DNA of 64,000 nt from CAVSVP01 sp963731125 (GTDB taxonomy: Bacteria > Pseudomonadota > Gammaproteobacteria > Competibacterales > Competibacteraceae). Below the pieces are notes generated by a model, which was not told the DNA's origin, did no database searches, and saw only the letters and a program-made list of their open reading frames with translations. Both the position numbers and the translations under genes were made by a program. The stretch covers positions 558,001 through 622,000 of the forward strand of contig CAVSVP010000007.1 in the NCBI GenBank assembly GCA_963731125.1. The letters are read 5' to 3'. Shown here piece after piece: positions 36,010 to 44,661 of this stretch (its first letter is position 1; every line of letters starts with the position of its first letter).

Positions 36010-37391
36010 TTCAAATTACCTCCTGACGTCGCATTAACATTGCCAAGGTGGTTGAAAACCCCTTGACCCCATTGAACAAAATAATTTTTCCACGCCCATT
36101 CTATGGCCTTGAGAGTCGCTGTCCGGGATTCACCGAGATAACGGCAGCGGTCCAGTGCCAGCATCAGTAAATCCCGTGGTTGGCAGGGCAAGAGTGGGAC
36201 TTTCTGCCTGGCGTGTAGTTGCTCCAGGACATAAGGCAGGACCTCCGGCTCGCAGGCGATGTCTTGCTCGGCACAGATCTGTTCCCAGATCGACACGTAT
36301 TCCGAGGGAGCTAAATAATCGAAGCGAATCTTGTAGCCCAACCGTCGCAGGAAAGCCTCATCGGCTAGCTCAAGCGGGTTCATATTGGTCGAAAACACCA
36401 GCACTATGTCGAAGGGCACCGGAAAGTGCTGACCGACCCCCACATTAAGAAAGTCCCGTTGTTCCTCCATCGGCACAATCCAGCGGTTAAGCAGATCCGT
36501 GGTCGGTGCTCTCTGACGCCCCAGATCGTCGATGATTAAGATGCCATTATTGGCCTTCAGCTGCAGCGGGGCGCGGTACTGTTTGCTAGCTGAATCGAAG
36601 GCGGGCTCCAGCATATCCAGGGTTAATTCGCCGCCGGTGATCACAAAGGGCCGTTGGCAGCGAATAAACCGCGGGTCATGACCCTGAGCCAGCGCTAGGC
36701 TTGGTTCCTCCTCGGGTTGTTTGATTTCGCGGTGCAACACCGGGTCGTAGAGCTGGATGACGGTATTGCGTACGGCGATGGCGTGAGGGATCAACACGGT
36801 ATCGCCGAGCAATCTTCTCAAGCGCTGCGAGATATAGGATTTGCCGGTGCCGGCAGGACCATAGATAAAAATCGCTCGCCCCGAGTGTACGGCCGGACCG
36901 AGCTGATCCAGCAGCGCCTCGCGGACCACGATACCGGCATAGGCGTCGTGCATCGCCTGACGGGTCACTACACAGTGGTGAACGGACTGGGCGTGGACCA
37001 CGCGTTCGTAGCTTTTTAGGGGCACTGGGGCAGGTCCCACGTAACCCCCTCGCATCAACGCATCGAGAGCTGCGGCCCGACCCCGATCGGTAAGGACGTA
37101 GCGCAATCCCGCGCTGGTGCTGCTGGCCCCACGTACTTCGATACAAGCCTCGCTACGCAAAAAGCCCAACATGTCTTCCAGAATAGGGCCGGCGAGGGCG
37201 GTGTACTCGGCCAGTTGCCGTAAATCCAGGATTCCGGCGGTGTAGAGATGTTTAAGCAACAGGTCGGCCAAAAAATCCCGGCTCAGTCCGGTGTCCTCTA
37301 CCGAAACCGGGCGAGGAGCTATCTGCACGACTGTGTTCGCCTGCGCAGCGGCGGGGGGGTTGGTCGAATATTGATATGCCTGATTGTTCAT
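36006..37391 (-). CDS. AAA ATPase of the Tad locus
   Basis: 461 residues. Residues ~30-120 look like winged-helix modules (FLADLLLKHLYTAGILDLRQL; RYVLTDRGRAAALDAL). An AAA domain follows with Walker A YGPAGTGKSYISQ, Walker B GILIIDDLGRQ and an arginine-finger/sensor region VLVFSTNMNPLELADEAFLRRLGYKIRF. It is distinct from CpaF and CpaE. Similar ATPases occur beside cpaB in some Tad loci, where their role is unknown. They may act as a regulatory or remodelling ATPase. Confidence 0.75.
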   Translation of the reverse strand: MNNQAYQYSTNPPAAAQANTVVQIAPRPVSVEDTGLSRDFLADLLLKHLYTAGILDLRQLAEYTALAGPILEDMLGFLRSEACIEVRGASSTSAGLRYVLTDRGRAAALDALMRGGYVGPAPVPLKSYERVVHAQSVHHCVVTRQAMHDAYAGIVVREALLDQLGPAVHSGRAIFIYGPAGTGKSYISQRLRRLLGDTVLIPHAIAVRNTVIQLYDPVLHREIKQPEEEPSLALAQGHDPRFIRCQRPFVITGGELTLDMLEPAFDSASKQYRAPLQLKANNGILIIDDLGRQRAPTTDLLNRWIVPMEEQRDFLNVGVGQHFPVPFDIVLVFSTNMNPLELADEAFLRRLGYKIRFDYLAPSEYVSIWEQICAEQDIACEPEVLPYVLEQLHARQKVPLLPCQPRDLLMLALDRCRYLGESRTATLKAIEWAWKNYFVQWGQGVFNHLGNVNATSGGNLK

Positions 37392-37427
37392 ATTCCATAG
37401 TCCTTAAAGGCTGATATTCCATTTTCC

Positions 37428-37985
37428 TCAAAGGCTTAGCAGCTGATTGAAGTGTCCAAGCCCCCATAGCGTGCTAACGGTGCCGAACAGTATGGCTAGG
37501 GCATAGGGAAAAGGTGTTGCCGCCGCCTCACCAGGAGCCGGTGGTATCCAGTAAAATTTCCCGGTGGTCCACAGGCACTTCAGGATCAGAGCGTAACGGC
37601 CCCAGGCGGCGGGCATGCCACGTCGGCTCAGCAAGACCAGTACACCCAGCACACCGCCGAAAATAAGGGTCATGGCGATAGCCGACATGATATGGGATGT
37701 GCCAAGAAAGGCGCCCACGGCCGCCATCAACTTGACGTCGCCGGCGGCCATGCCACCGACGACATAAAAGGGCAGAAACAACAGCAGTCCCAGGCTGACT
37801 CCGCCTAACCCATTAACAAGCCCTGCGATGCCAATACCCCAGACTTGGAGGACAAGGCCCAACACCATACCGCCGAGACTCAAGAGATTGGGAATGCGAT
37901 GACGGGTAATATCTGTCCAAGTGGCCACCATTAAGATGGTTAATAAGATAATAATTGATACGCTGGAAGCGACATTTGCATACAT
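37428..37985 (-). CDS. cpaA: Prepilin peptidase CpaA/TadV
   Basis: 185 residues from ATG 37985 (MYANVASSVS); a longer frame starts at 38021, but GAGAG lies 9 bases before 37985. An inner-membrane aspartic peptidase of the type IV prepilin family, small TadV type. The catalytic Asp residues are in TDITRHRIPN and AAGDVKLMAAVGAF. It should cleave the three Flp pilins and the TadE-like pseudopilins after Gly. It lies between the flp genes and the AAA ATPase. Confidence 0.9.
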   Translation of the reverse strand: MYANVASSVSIIILLTILMVATWTDITRHRIPNLLSLGGMVLGLVLQVWGIGIAGLVNGLGGVSLGLLLFLPFYVVGGMAAGDVKLMAAVGAFLGTSHIMSAIAMTLIFGGVLGVLVLLSRRGMPAAWGRYALILKCLWTTGKFYWIPPAPGEAAATPFPYALAILFGTVSTLWGLGHFNQLLSL

Positions 37986-38138
37986 TGATTTCATCTCTCG
38001 AATATTTCGTCTCGGACACAATTAATCACTAGATACGGGGCCTGATTGAATTAAGGATTAAAAATCTTAAAGTGACCCCACATTAAGTCCGAGCAAACCT
38101 GGCATCAGGGATGAGTAATTCGATATTTTGTGGTTTAC

Positions 38139-38327
38139 TTATGGAGTCGGCGTGCCACCCATGGCGGTGGTGATAGAGTCGATCACGGTGCCGACCTGGT
38201 CGCCTAGTTCGGTGAACGACAATACGACAGCGGCGCTAATCAAGCTACCGCTGACCGCGTATTCGACTGTGGTCAGACCGTCTTCATCTTTCAGAAAATC
38301 GCGAATCTTAGTAATCATGTTATCCAT
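38139..38327 (-). CDS. flp: Flp-type pilin, third tandem copy
   Basis: 62 residues from ATG 38327, placed by a GGAGAAC 6-8 bases upstream. MDNMITKIRDFLKDEDG leader, then LTTVEYAVSGSLISAAVVLSF: the Flp signature with cleavage after Gly and a Glu-Tyr pair. It is the most diverged of three copies (Ser in place of Gly after YAV; S for A; MG for IG near the C terminus). It is the major structural subunit of Tad pili or a variant of it. Confidence 0.93.
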   Translation of the reverse strand: MDNMITKIRDFLKDEDGLTTVEYAVSGSLISAAVVLSFTELGDQVGTVIDSITTAMGGTPTP

Positions 38328-38394
38328 TTCAGTGTTCTCCGTTTGCAAGAGTGGATGGCGTATTGCCACCCACGTTAAGCATTAAGCGTCTTTA

Positions 38395-38583
38395 TTAAGG
38401 CGTAGGCGTGCCGCCGATGGCGGTGGTGATGGTATCGATCACGGTGTCAACCTGGTCGCCCAGTTCGGTGAACGCCAATACGACAGCGGCGCTAATCAAG
38501 CTACCGCCGACCGCGTATTCGACTGTGGTCAGACCGTCTTCATCTTTTAAGAAATCGCGAATCTTAGCAATCATGTTAACCAT
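38395..38583 (-). CDS. flp: Flp-type pilin, second tandem copy
   Basis: 62 residues from ATG 38583 (MVNMIAKIRDFLKDEDG), then LTTVEYAVGGSLISAAVVLAF and the C terminus ITTAIGGTPTP. It differs from the first copy at only two or three residues in the leader region. It starts exactly 256 bases from its neighbours, so it arose by tandem duplication. Confidence 0.94.
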   Translation of the reverse strand: MVNMIAKIRDFLKDEDGLTTVEYAVGGSLISAAVVLAFTELGDQVDTVIDTITTAIGGTPTP

Positions 38584-38650
38584 TTCAGTGTTCTCCGTTT
38601 GCAAGAGTGGATGGCGTATTGCCACCCACGTTAAGCATTAAGCGTCTTTA

Positions 38651-38839
38651 TTAAGGCGTAGGCGTGCCGCCGATGGCGGTGGTGATGGTATCGATCACGG
38701 TGTCAACCTGGTCGCCCAGTTCGGTGAACGCCAATACGACGGCGGCGCTAATTAAGCTACCACCGACTGCGTACTCGACTGTGGTCAGACCATCTTCATC
38801 TTTTAAGAAATCGCGAAGCTTGGCAATCATGTTATCCAT
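38651..38839 (-). CDS. flp: Flp-type pilin, first tandem copy
   Basis: 62 residues (MDNMIAKLRDFLKDEDG, cleavage, LTTVEYAVGGSLISAAVVLAF). Promoter-proximal gene of the Tad operon, with GGAGAACCC just upstream of the start. After cleavage the mature pilin is about 45 residues, nearly all hydrophobic helix plus a short polar tail, typical of Flp. Confidence 0.94.
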   Translation of the reverse strand: MDNMIAKLRDFLKDEDGLTTVEYAVGGSLISAAVVLAFTELGDQVDTVIDTITTAIGGTPTP

Positions 38840-39378
38840 TTAAGGGTTCTCCACTTGTTAAGTTGCAAATACAGCTGAGTGAATGGAGAATCGGAAAGCA
38901 ATTGGAAAAGTTGAAAAATGTTTTGCCGGTTCCTTTTCTATCGGCTTCGGCCAATTGTCCCAGTCAATCCTTTTGCATTTCCGATTTCCATGGTGATTAG
39001 ATTAATGAAGTCGACAAAAAGAAATAATTCATCGGAAGATAATAATTTTTATACCCTTGGATATATATCGAAAGAAATCCTAATAAATAATAAGCATCGC
39101 TTAAGTTTTTTTACTTAACTTAACCGTTTTTGGTTGGTGTAAATCAATGAGGCCCGCCCAAGTTCGGTCTGATTAGATGGTGGCTCTGGGGGAATTACCG
39201 TGGTCGATCGAGATGTCTGCTATTACCAGCTCGGAGGTTTGTAAAGAAGATTTTTCGAGTCTTAACGTTTGTCGCAATGATTCCAAAAAGATATATATCG
39301 ATATCCCTATTTAAATAAACCCTAATTTTGGACTAACCTGTTACTGGGTAATCTTTTTATATTGAGACGGTTAATAAT
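38840..39378. other. AT-rich intergenic region between flp and the PilZ gene
   Basis: About 540 bases, clearly more AT-rich than the surroundings (for example 39000-39120 and 39290-39370). It must hold the Tad operon promoter (minus) and the PilZ gene promoter (plus). I could not assign -35/-10 or sigma-54 elements. Open frames here have no coding character. Confidence 0.5.
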
Positions 39379-39687
39379 ATGGATGAAAAAAGCTTTTTAG
39401 AATCCAGCATGGATCGAAGACGTGCGGAACGCTACGGCATCGTTTGTCCCGTGGAGCTGGAAAACGGGATTGGTACGACTTGCAATCAGAGTACGATTGG
39501 ATTGCTATTCGAGACAGATGGACCGTTTACCTTGGGTGACTCCATCAGTCTTTTCGTTCTTCTGGAATGCGATGAGGACATATTTACTCGAATCCACTGT
39601 CAGGGAACGGTGGTACGTATCGAGCCCTATAGTGGACAATGGAAGATAGCGGTGGACATTAAATCATTCCAATTTACGCATCGCTGA
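39379..39687 (+). CDS. PilZ-domain protein
   Basis: 102 residues. The two c-di-GMP-binding motifs are present: RRRAER near the N terminus (RxxxR) and NQSTIGLLF (N-x-S-x-x-G). The rest matches the six-stranded PilZ barrel (DSISLFVLLECDED, IHCQGTVVRIEP). A stand-alone PilZ protein next to the divergent Tad pilus operon suggests c-di-GMP control of pilus function. It is monocistronic. Confidence 0.8.
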   Translation: MDEKSFLESSMDRRRAERYGIVCPVELENGIGTTCNQSTIGLLFETDGPFTLGDSISLFVLLECDEDIFTRIHCQGTVVRIEPYSGQWKIAVDIKSFQFTHR

Positions 39688-39770
39688 TTGCCGCTACCAT
39701 ACAAGATAGTCGCTTCAGTGTATTCGACGTACGGCTGGTATAAACCGAATACGCACTCTACTGTGCACAT

Positions 39771-40475
39771 TCAATTAGGTATTTCTACCAGCCCTTCCCT
39801 TTGGGCATACAACATCAATTCCATGCGCCCTTTCAGCTCTAGCTTTTGATAAATATTATGCAGGTGAATCTTCACGGTGCCCTCCGTAATGAAGAGCTTT
39901 TTGGCAGTCTCCTTGTTGGACAAGCCGTTAGCGATCATCTTGACCATCTGAAGCTCGCGCGCCGTCAGAATTTTGATGATTTTCTGCTTCACGGCCTCGC
40001 GCCGCAAGATCTTTTGCAGTGCGCGGCTGGTCGATTGCTTTTCCAACCACTCTCCACCCGCATAAACCTTGTGGATGCATTGCACGAGTTGTAGCGGCGC
40101 CATCTCCTTGAGCACCACGCCACGGACGCCAAGGCGCATAGCCTCCATCACCTCTTCTTCTGTGACCTCTGCGGCAAGGATAATAGCCCTGGTATCAAGC
40201 GCGTCTTTTTGCAGCTCGCACAATACTGTCAGGCCATCCTTGCAGGGCATGTGTAAGTCAAGGATTAGGATATCGGGCTGCAGATTGTGCACGGTCTCCA
40301 AGGCTTTAGCGCCATTCACACAGCAGGCAACGACCTCGAGATCTTTCTCCAGCGCCAGGAGTTGCGCCAGTCCGTCGAGCACTATGCGATGATCATCGGC
40401 CAGAACCAATCGTATCGGGGCTGTTTCTTCCTGCATTGCCATCATGTCCATGATTTTGTCCATCTCCATCTCCAT
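39771..40475 (-). CDS. NarL/LuxR-type response regulator
   Basis: 234 residues. The N terminus is methionine-rich and repetitive (MEMEMDKIMDMMAMQEE), so the true start may be the internal ATG giving MQEETAPIRL. Receiver: LVLADDHRIVLDGL (acidic pocket), DILILDLHMPCKDG (phospho-Asp), and a KEMAP lysine. C-terminal LuxR HTH: LTARELQMVKMIANGLSNKETAKKLFITEGTVKIHLHNIYQKL. It is probably the partner of the histidine kinase upstream at 40822-42639. Position beside the Tad locus suggests surface or attachment control, which is inference. Confidence 0.9.
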   Translation of the reverse strand: MEMEMDKIMDMMAMQEETAPIRLVLADDHRIVLDGLAQLLALEKDLEVVACCVNGAKALETVHNLQPDILILDLHMPCKDGLTVLCELQKDALDTRAIILAAEVTEEEVMEAMRLGVRGVVLKEMAPLQLVQCIHKVYAGGEWLEKQSTSRALQKILRREAVKQKIIKILTARELQMVKMIANGLSNKETAKKLFITEGTVKIHLHNIYQKLELKGRMELMLYAQREGLVEIPN

Positions 40476-40821
40476 CTCTTTCGGTAACGTTCGCCAAGGG
40501 TTGGGTCTTGGTTACCGACACATTTTCCAATTGCCGCATGAATATTGCTGACTGACCGGTTGGACTGGGTACCGAAACTTGAGGGAAGCACAATCCATGC
40601 TTTTCTCCTTCGCCAATAACATCCAATGTATTGTCCAATGATTATAGGGGCTTGTGCTGGATGAGTTCGTAAAAGAATGTGACGTAGAGGACAGGGCAAT
40701 CCCGTTTTCATCGAAACGCCAGCCTTTAACTTTCTCAATTCGAGAAGTTTCTACGGGTGCAACCTGTCGAGCACGCAAACGGAACTGCCCAGCTCCGTGT
40801 TACTCAGCAGCGGGCGGTGGG
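40476..40821. other. Gap between histidine kinase and response regulator
   Basis: About 350 bases with no convincing gene or hairpin. Kinase and regulator are same-strand but too far apart for translational coupling, so the regulator may have its own promoter here. Confidence 0.35.
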
Positions 40822-42639
40822 TTACACCCAGTTTCTGCTGTGACGGGTCAAGGGTAAGGTGATCTGCAAACGGGAGCCCGATTCCGTCGAATCGATGATG
40901 AGATCGCCCTGTAGGGATGCAATTCGTCCTTTCAGAGAGACAGGGCCTTGTTGGAGAGTGTTTAGGGTGGCCAGGTCATAACGCCCCCGAAAAGGGAAAC
41001 CCGAACCGTTGTCCGCTACTGTTATTTGAAGTTCATGGTTTTTTGTCTCGATGTCCACTCGCACGGTTGACGCGTCACCATGACGCGCGGCGTTAATCAA
41101 AGCTTCCTGTACCAGCCGGTATGCCTCGTGTATCAGAACGCTTGAGATTCTGGACTGAGGAAGTTTTTCTGCGTGCAACTCAACCGCCAATCCCCACTGA
41201 CGGGCGATTTTTTCTTGCAATTCTTCGAGCCGGTTGATCAGTGGAGATTCATCTTCCGGCGTCCCAGGAGGGATAGGTTTTAACTTTTGCACGAAGAGCC
41301 GTAGCTCCCGTTGTTCGGCGGTCAACAGTGCTTGGATATCAGCGACTCGTGCGCAGGCGGCCTCCGGAGCAGTTTCCATCAAACGGGGGAGGATGGCGAC
41401 TTGCAAATTGATCCCAGTCAAAGACTGCAGCAAGCCGTCATGCAGTTCCCGCGCCAAGTGAAGGCGTTCCTCCGTAACTGCCGTCTGCTGCAGGTATCTC
41501 TGGAGATACCACTGCTCCATATGGGCCACGACCTGACGGGCGACCATGTTGCCGAAAATCAGATCATCGATGCTCATGTTCGGCTTATCTAGGATGAACA
41601 GGCGACCGCTTAACTGCGTACTACGCAGGACCAGGGACAGCGCTTTGCCTATGGTAAACCGTGACTCCAGTTCGGTGTTCAGCGGACTCCCATGCCTGTA
41701 ATTGCCCAGCATAAACCCCGTTTTAAACGTGATGAGGCTAATACCGTGAGGGTTCGGGCGCAGAAAGTGAAATTCCGTTAAAGGCTCGACCACCAGCGGT
41801 TCAAACTCCATAGGGGATTCCCGGATCAGTTGGAAATCATCTCCAAAAAATGTTGCTACATAACACCAGGGCTCATCAGGTTCTTCCCAAATCATCAATA
41901 CCCTTGGCGCTTTAAAAATGGCGGCGACGGTTCTTAGGCTTTCCCGGATCAGGGAATCCGGTGGAACATCCCAGGGCCAGTCTGCCAGTAGATTGAGTTC
42001 CTCACGCCGCCGCTGTTCATGGAGGCTCATAAAGCCTAACAGCACTGCCAATACAATGAATTGCCCACATCGGATGAGGAGAAGGTCAAAATCAAGCCTT
42101 GGCATTGTTGAGATAGCTATTTCGTATATCCCTAGTCCGAAGTACAGCAGCAACACCCCTATCGCCGTCCATAAGGTTCCGCGCCACTGCCAACGGACCA
42201 TAGCACCCAGCAATAAGAAGATAAAGATAAGAAAAAAGGGACTAGTAGAGCCCTCTGTGTAGTACATCAACAGGGTTAAGACCGGCAGGTCAATGGCATG
42301 AGTGACGAGACCAGACCGCCGCAGGCTAGTTCCTTGACTCCAAACCAACGGAACCAATAAGGCTGCTGCATAGACTGAATAAATGATGAGAAGGGTGTAA
42401 GCAGTTGCCGTCTGCCCAACGGGTGTTGAGGGATTCAGCCAGAGAGCCAACAGAACAACGGCTGCAAGTAATACTCGTCCTGTAGCGATGAAACGTTCGG
42501 TGTGCGTCCGAGCAGAGTACACTTTGGTTATTGACTGGTCGTAACAGATTCTGTTGATAGGTTGATGCGATGTTGACGGTTGCCTCAAAACATAAGTAAT
42601 GTCAATTAAAGGCAGAACACACAACATCTCGGCCAGCAT
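40822..42639 (-). CDS. Membrane sensor histidine kinase, NarX-like HisKA_3 type
   Basis: 605 residues. About six membrane helices lie between residues 50 and 210, followed by a cytoplasmic GAF-like region (residues ~215-370). The dimerisation/phosphoacceptor motif is LARELHDGLLQSLTGINLQ (His), followed by an HATPase_c with YRLVQEALINAARHG (N box) and ITVADNGSGF (G1). Kinases of this family pair with NarL-type regulators, matching the gene downstream. The start is uncertain: the first ~45 residues are poorly supported. Confidence 0.88.
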   Translation of the reverse strand: MLAEMLCVLPLIDITYVLRQPSTSHQPINRICYDQSITKVYSARTHTERFIATGRVLLAAVVLLALWLNPSTPVGQTATAYTLLIIYSVYAAALLVPLVWSQGTSLRRSGLVTHAIDLPVLTLLMYYTEGSTSPFFLIFIFLLLGAMVRWQWRGTLWTAIGVLLLYFGLGIYEIAISTMPRLDFDLLLIRCGQFIVLAVLLGFMSLHEQRRREELNLLADWPWDVPPDSLIRESLRTVAAIFKAPRVLMIWEEPDEPWCYVATFFGDDFQLIRESPMEFEPLVVEPLTEFHFLRPNPHGISLITFKTGFMLGNYRHGSPLNTELESRFTIGKALSLVLRSTQLSGRLFILDKPNMSIDDLIFGNMVARQVVAHMEQWYLQRYLQQTAVTEERLHLARELHDGLLQSLTGINLQVAILPRLMETAPEAACARVADIQALLTAEQRELRLFVQKLKPIPPGTPEDESPLINRLEELQEKIARQWGLAVELHAEKLPQSRISSVLIHEAYRLVQEALINAARHGDASTVRVDIETKNHELQITVADNGSGFPFRGRYDLATLNTLQQGPVSLKGRIASLQGDLIIDSTESGSRLQITLPLTRHSRNWV

Positions 42640-42854
42640 AAGCAGCGATGATTATTGTAACGCGTCTTTGCTTAACAGCATTTTACAATCATTAATTCAA
42701 AAAATTGATAAGGATTTCCTAGAAACTTCTCAATAACCCGAAGTAACCGGATGAGAACCGTCACATAAGTTATTGAAAAAATTAAATTGAATATTTTGCA
42801 TCACGTTTTTGCCTCGATTTCTTGAGAAACTACCTTTAGCTGGAAAGTTCGTCT

Positions 42855-43919
42855 ATGCAGATGCATCGTCCCAAATCAATAACCACTGCACCGTGGCCAC
42901 CATACTCCCGGTCTCGGCGACTGACCGTGGCGGTGGTGGGCGCCGGACTGGCGGGACTGTCCGCCGCGCGCAAATTGGCGGATCATGGCCATAACGTCAG
43001 TGTCTTCGAAAAGGGGCGGGGTGTCGGCGGGCGCACGGCATGGCGGCGCGAAGGTGAATATCGCTTCGATCACGGTGCCCAATATTTCACGGTGCGCGAC
43101 CCGCGCTTTCGGCACTATGTAACAGCCTGGTGCGACGCCGGCATCGTCAGTCCCTGGGAGTTTGCAGTTGGCGTAGCCAGAGCCGGTGCCGTGACGCCGA
43201 AACCGGAAAGTGTACAACGCTATGTAGGAGTGCCAGGGATGAACGCCATGGCAAAGCACTTGGGAGCCGAACTGGATATTGTGCTTAACACTCAGGTAGG
43301 GCAGATTGAGCGTTCAAGTGGCCAGTGGCGGCTGCTTAGTGGCGACACAGGTATCGATCTCGGTCAGTACGATGTAGTTATCATCGCCACACCGCCAGCA
43401 CAGGCGGTGCCGCTGCTGGCCGCAGCACCACAGCTGGCACAACAGGCCAAAGCGGTGCAGCTGGCACCCTGCTGGGCGGTCATGGCGGCCTTCACGGAAC
43501 CGCTGGACATCCCTTTTGACGGCGTATTTATTCACGCTTCGCCCCTTTCCTGGGCAACGCGTAACGCCAGCAAACCGGGGCGGCCACAATCCGAGTGCTG
43601 GGTCTTACACAGTACGCCGGAATGGTCCGCTAAGTATCTCGAAAAAGCCCCAGACGAAGTGATTGCCGCATCCCTCGCCGCCTTTTTTGCCGCGACGGGA
43701 TTAATGCCCAGTCAACCGGTATTGACTAAAGCCCACCGCTGGCGCTATTCCATCGCCGAGCAGCCTTTGGAACAGGGTTGCCTCTGGGACTCGGAGCAGC
43801 AGTTGGGGAGCTGCGGCGACTGGTGCCAAGGCTCCCGAATAGAAGGGGCTGTGCTCAGTGGTTTGGCCATGGCGGACCGGGTGTTGGGACTTTCCAACCC
43901 AGTGAAGGTGACAGATTAG
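42855..43919 (+). CDS. FAD-dependent oxidoreductase, renalase/amine-oxidase-like
   Basis: 354 residues starting at ATG 42855 after GGAAAG. Rossmann FAD motif at about residues 24-55 (VAVVGAGLAGLSAARKLADHG ending VFEKGRGVGGRTA), then FDHGAQYFTVRDPRF, typical of the NAD(P)/FAD-dependent 'renalase-like' group. The C terminus has the second FAD contact (GDWCQGSRIEGAVLSGLAMAD). Substrate unknown. Its stop codon overlaps a remnant of coq7 on the opposite strand. Confidence 0.88.
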   Translation: MQMHRPKSITTAPWPPYSRSRRLTVAVVGAGLAGLSAARKLADHGHNVSVFEKGRGVGGRTAWRREGEYRFDHGAQYFTVRDPRFRHYVTAWCDAGIVSPWEFAVGVARAGAVTPKPESVQRYVGVPGMNAMAKHLGAELDIVLNTQVGQIERSSGQWRLLSGDTGIDLGQYDVVIIATPPAQAVPLLAAAPQLAQQAKAVQLAPCWAVMAAFTEPLDIPFDGVFIHASPLSWATRNASKPGRPQSECWVLHSTPEWSAKYLEKAPDEVIAASLAAFFAATGLMPSQPVLTKAHRWRYSIAEQPLEQGCLWDSEQQLGSCGDWCQGSRIEGAVLSGLAMADRVLGLSNPVKVTD

Positions 43920-44000
43920 AAGCGTTTAGCGAGTACCACGGCGGCCGCCGAACCCCGGCCGACGATATTTACCCACAAACGCCGCCGACAGCCCCCTACT
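43916..44000 (-). pseudogene. Remnant of a coq7 3' end
   Basis: Minus-strand codons ending at TAA 43916-43918 read VNIVGRGSAAAVVLAKRF, against MSIVGWGSTAAVALAKRL at the C terminus of the intact coq7 at 46706 (12 of 18 identical; the DNA is also clearly alike, including GATTAGA just outside the stop). Upstream the similarity fades by about 44000. It is a broken duplicate left beside the FAD-oxidoreductase gene. Confidence 0.75.
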
Positions 44001-44069
44001 GTTTCCGTGAGATCCGTCCCTAGACCGCCCGGGTCATCACCAGAGCTTCCTGTCGATTTATGTGGCTTC

Positions 44070-44531
44070 TCAGTAGCCCTTTACCGGTAACAGGGGGCAC
44101 TGGAAATAATCCGACGGGCCGCCATCGAAAGACCCCGGTGTGATCACCAGATGCCCAAGATCGGCATGGTACATGATATCCTCATAGGAAGTCAGCACGG
44201 GCACGGGGTTGTGTGCCGCCAGACCTGCTGCGGTCCACATCACCGTGTGGGTAAACCAGCGCCCGCCATTGTATTCGGGGTTACCCGGCGCAGCCTCCGA
44301 CACCGGTAGCTGAACCGCATCGGGATTGTTGATGATAACGTACAAGGCGTCGAAGGACTGGCGATTGTGGTCGTTGGGGGCCGGCAGGGTAGTGGTGCCT
44401 TTGGTCCCCCAAAGCTCGCCGTCGCCCCAGAGCGCAGGCATGAAATTGGGTTGTCCGGGATTCGCCTGCGCCAGGGCCGAGCCTGTGAGCAGGGCTACGA
44501 GAACTATTCTGGATAGCAGTCCGCCAAACAT
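44070..44531 (-). CDS. Secreted protein of unknown function
   Basis: 153 residues from ATG 44531, which has AGGAGG 6 bases upstream; the longer frame from 44588 lacks one. Signal peptide FGGLLSRIVLVALLTGSALAQA, then a mature domain rich in Asn, Pro and Gly (NFMPALWGDGELWGTKG, FDALYVIINNPDAVQLPVSE, GGRWFTHTVMWTA, VLTSYEDIMYHADLGHLVI). I do not recognise a family. It sits directly upstream-facing to a two-component pair and its promoter region carries three phased GGTAAAG repeats, suggesting control by that pair. Confidence 0.7.
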   Translation of the reverse strand: MFGGLLSRIVLVALLTGSALAQANPGQPNFMPALWGDGELWGTKGTTTLPAPNDHNRQSFDALYVIINNPDAVQLPVSEAAPGNPEYNGGRWFTHTVMWTAAGLAAHNPVPVLTSYEDIMYHADLGHLVITPGSFDGGPSDYFQCPLLPVKGY

Positions 44532-44610
44532 GGTTAACCTCCTCGATTGAACTGTCATCGGTTCGATGCAGGCACCGAGAGTGCCCACAATCGAAAGGCT
44601 AAGCGGCGCA

Positions 44611-44650
44611 GGTAAAGAACGGATAAATAAACGGTAAAGATTTGGTAAAG
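44611..44650 (-). promoter_or_regulatory. Phased direct repeats, candidate OmpR-type regulator site
   Basis: GGTAAAG occurs at 44611-44617, 44633-44639 and 44644-44650, with GGATAAA at 44621, i.e. at about 11-base steps (one helical turn), 80-120 bases upstream of the secreted-protein start. Tandem direct repeats with this phasing are the usual binding pattern of OmpR/PhoB-type regulators such as the one encoded at 45818. Confidence 0.6.
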
Positions 44651-44661
44651 GTGTACTTCGG

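Larger units (their letters stand above)
38139..38839 (-). repeat. Tandem array of three flp units, 256-bp period
   Basis: Stop codons at 38139, 38395 and 38651 are exactly 256 bases apart. The spacers between genes, including the ribosome-binding site and the segment GTGGGTGGCAATACGCCATC read on the minus strand, are almost identical. The unit duplicated is gene plus leader. Confidence 0.9.

Noticed and set aside
38918..39118. 66-residue plus-strand frame in the flp-PilZ gap
   Set aside because: AT-rich non-coding DNA; no start context or recognisable product.
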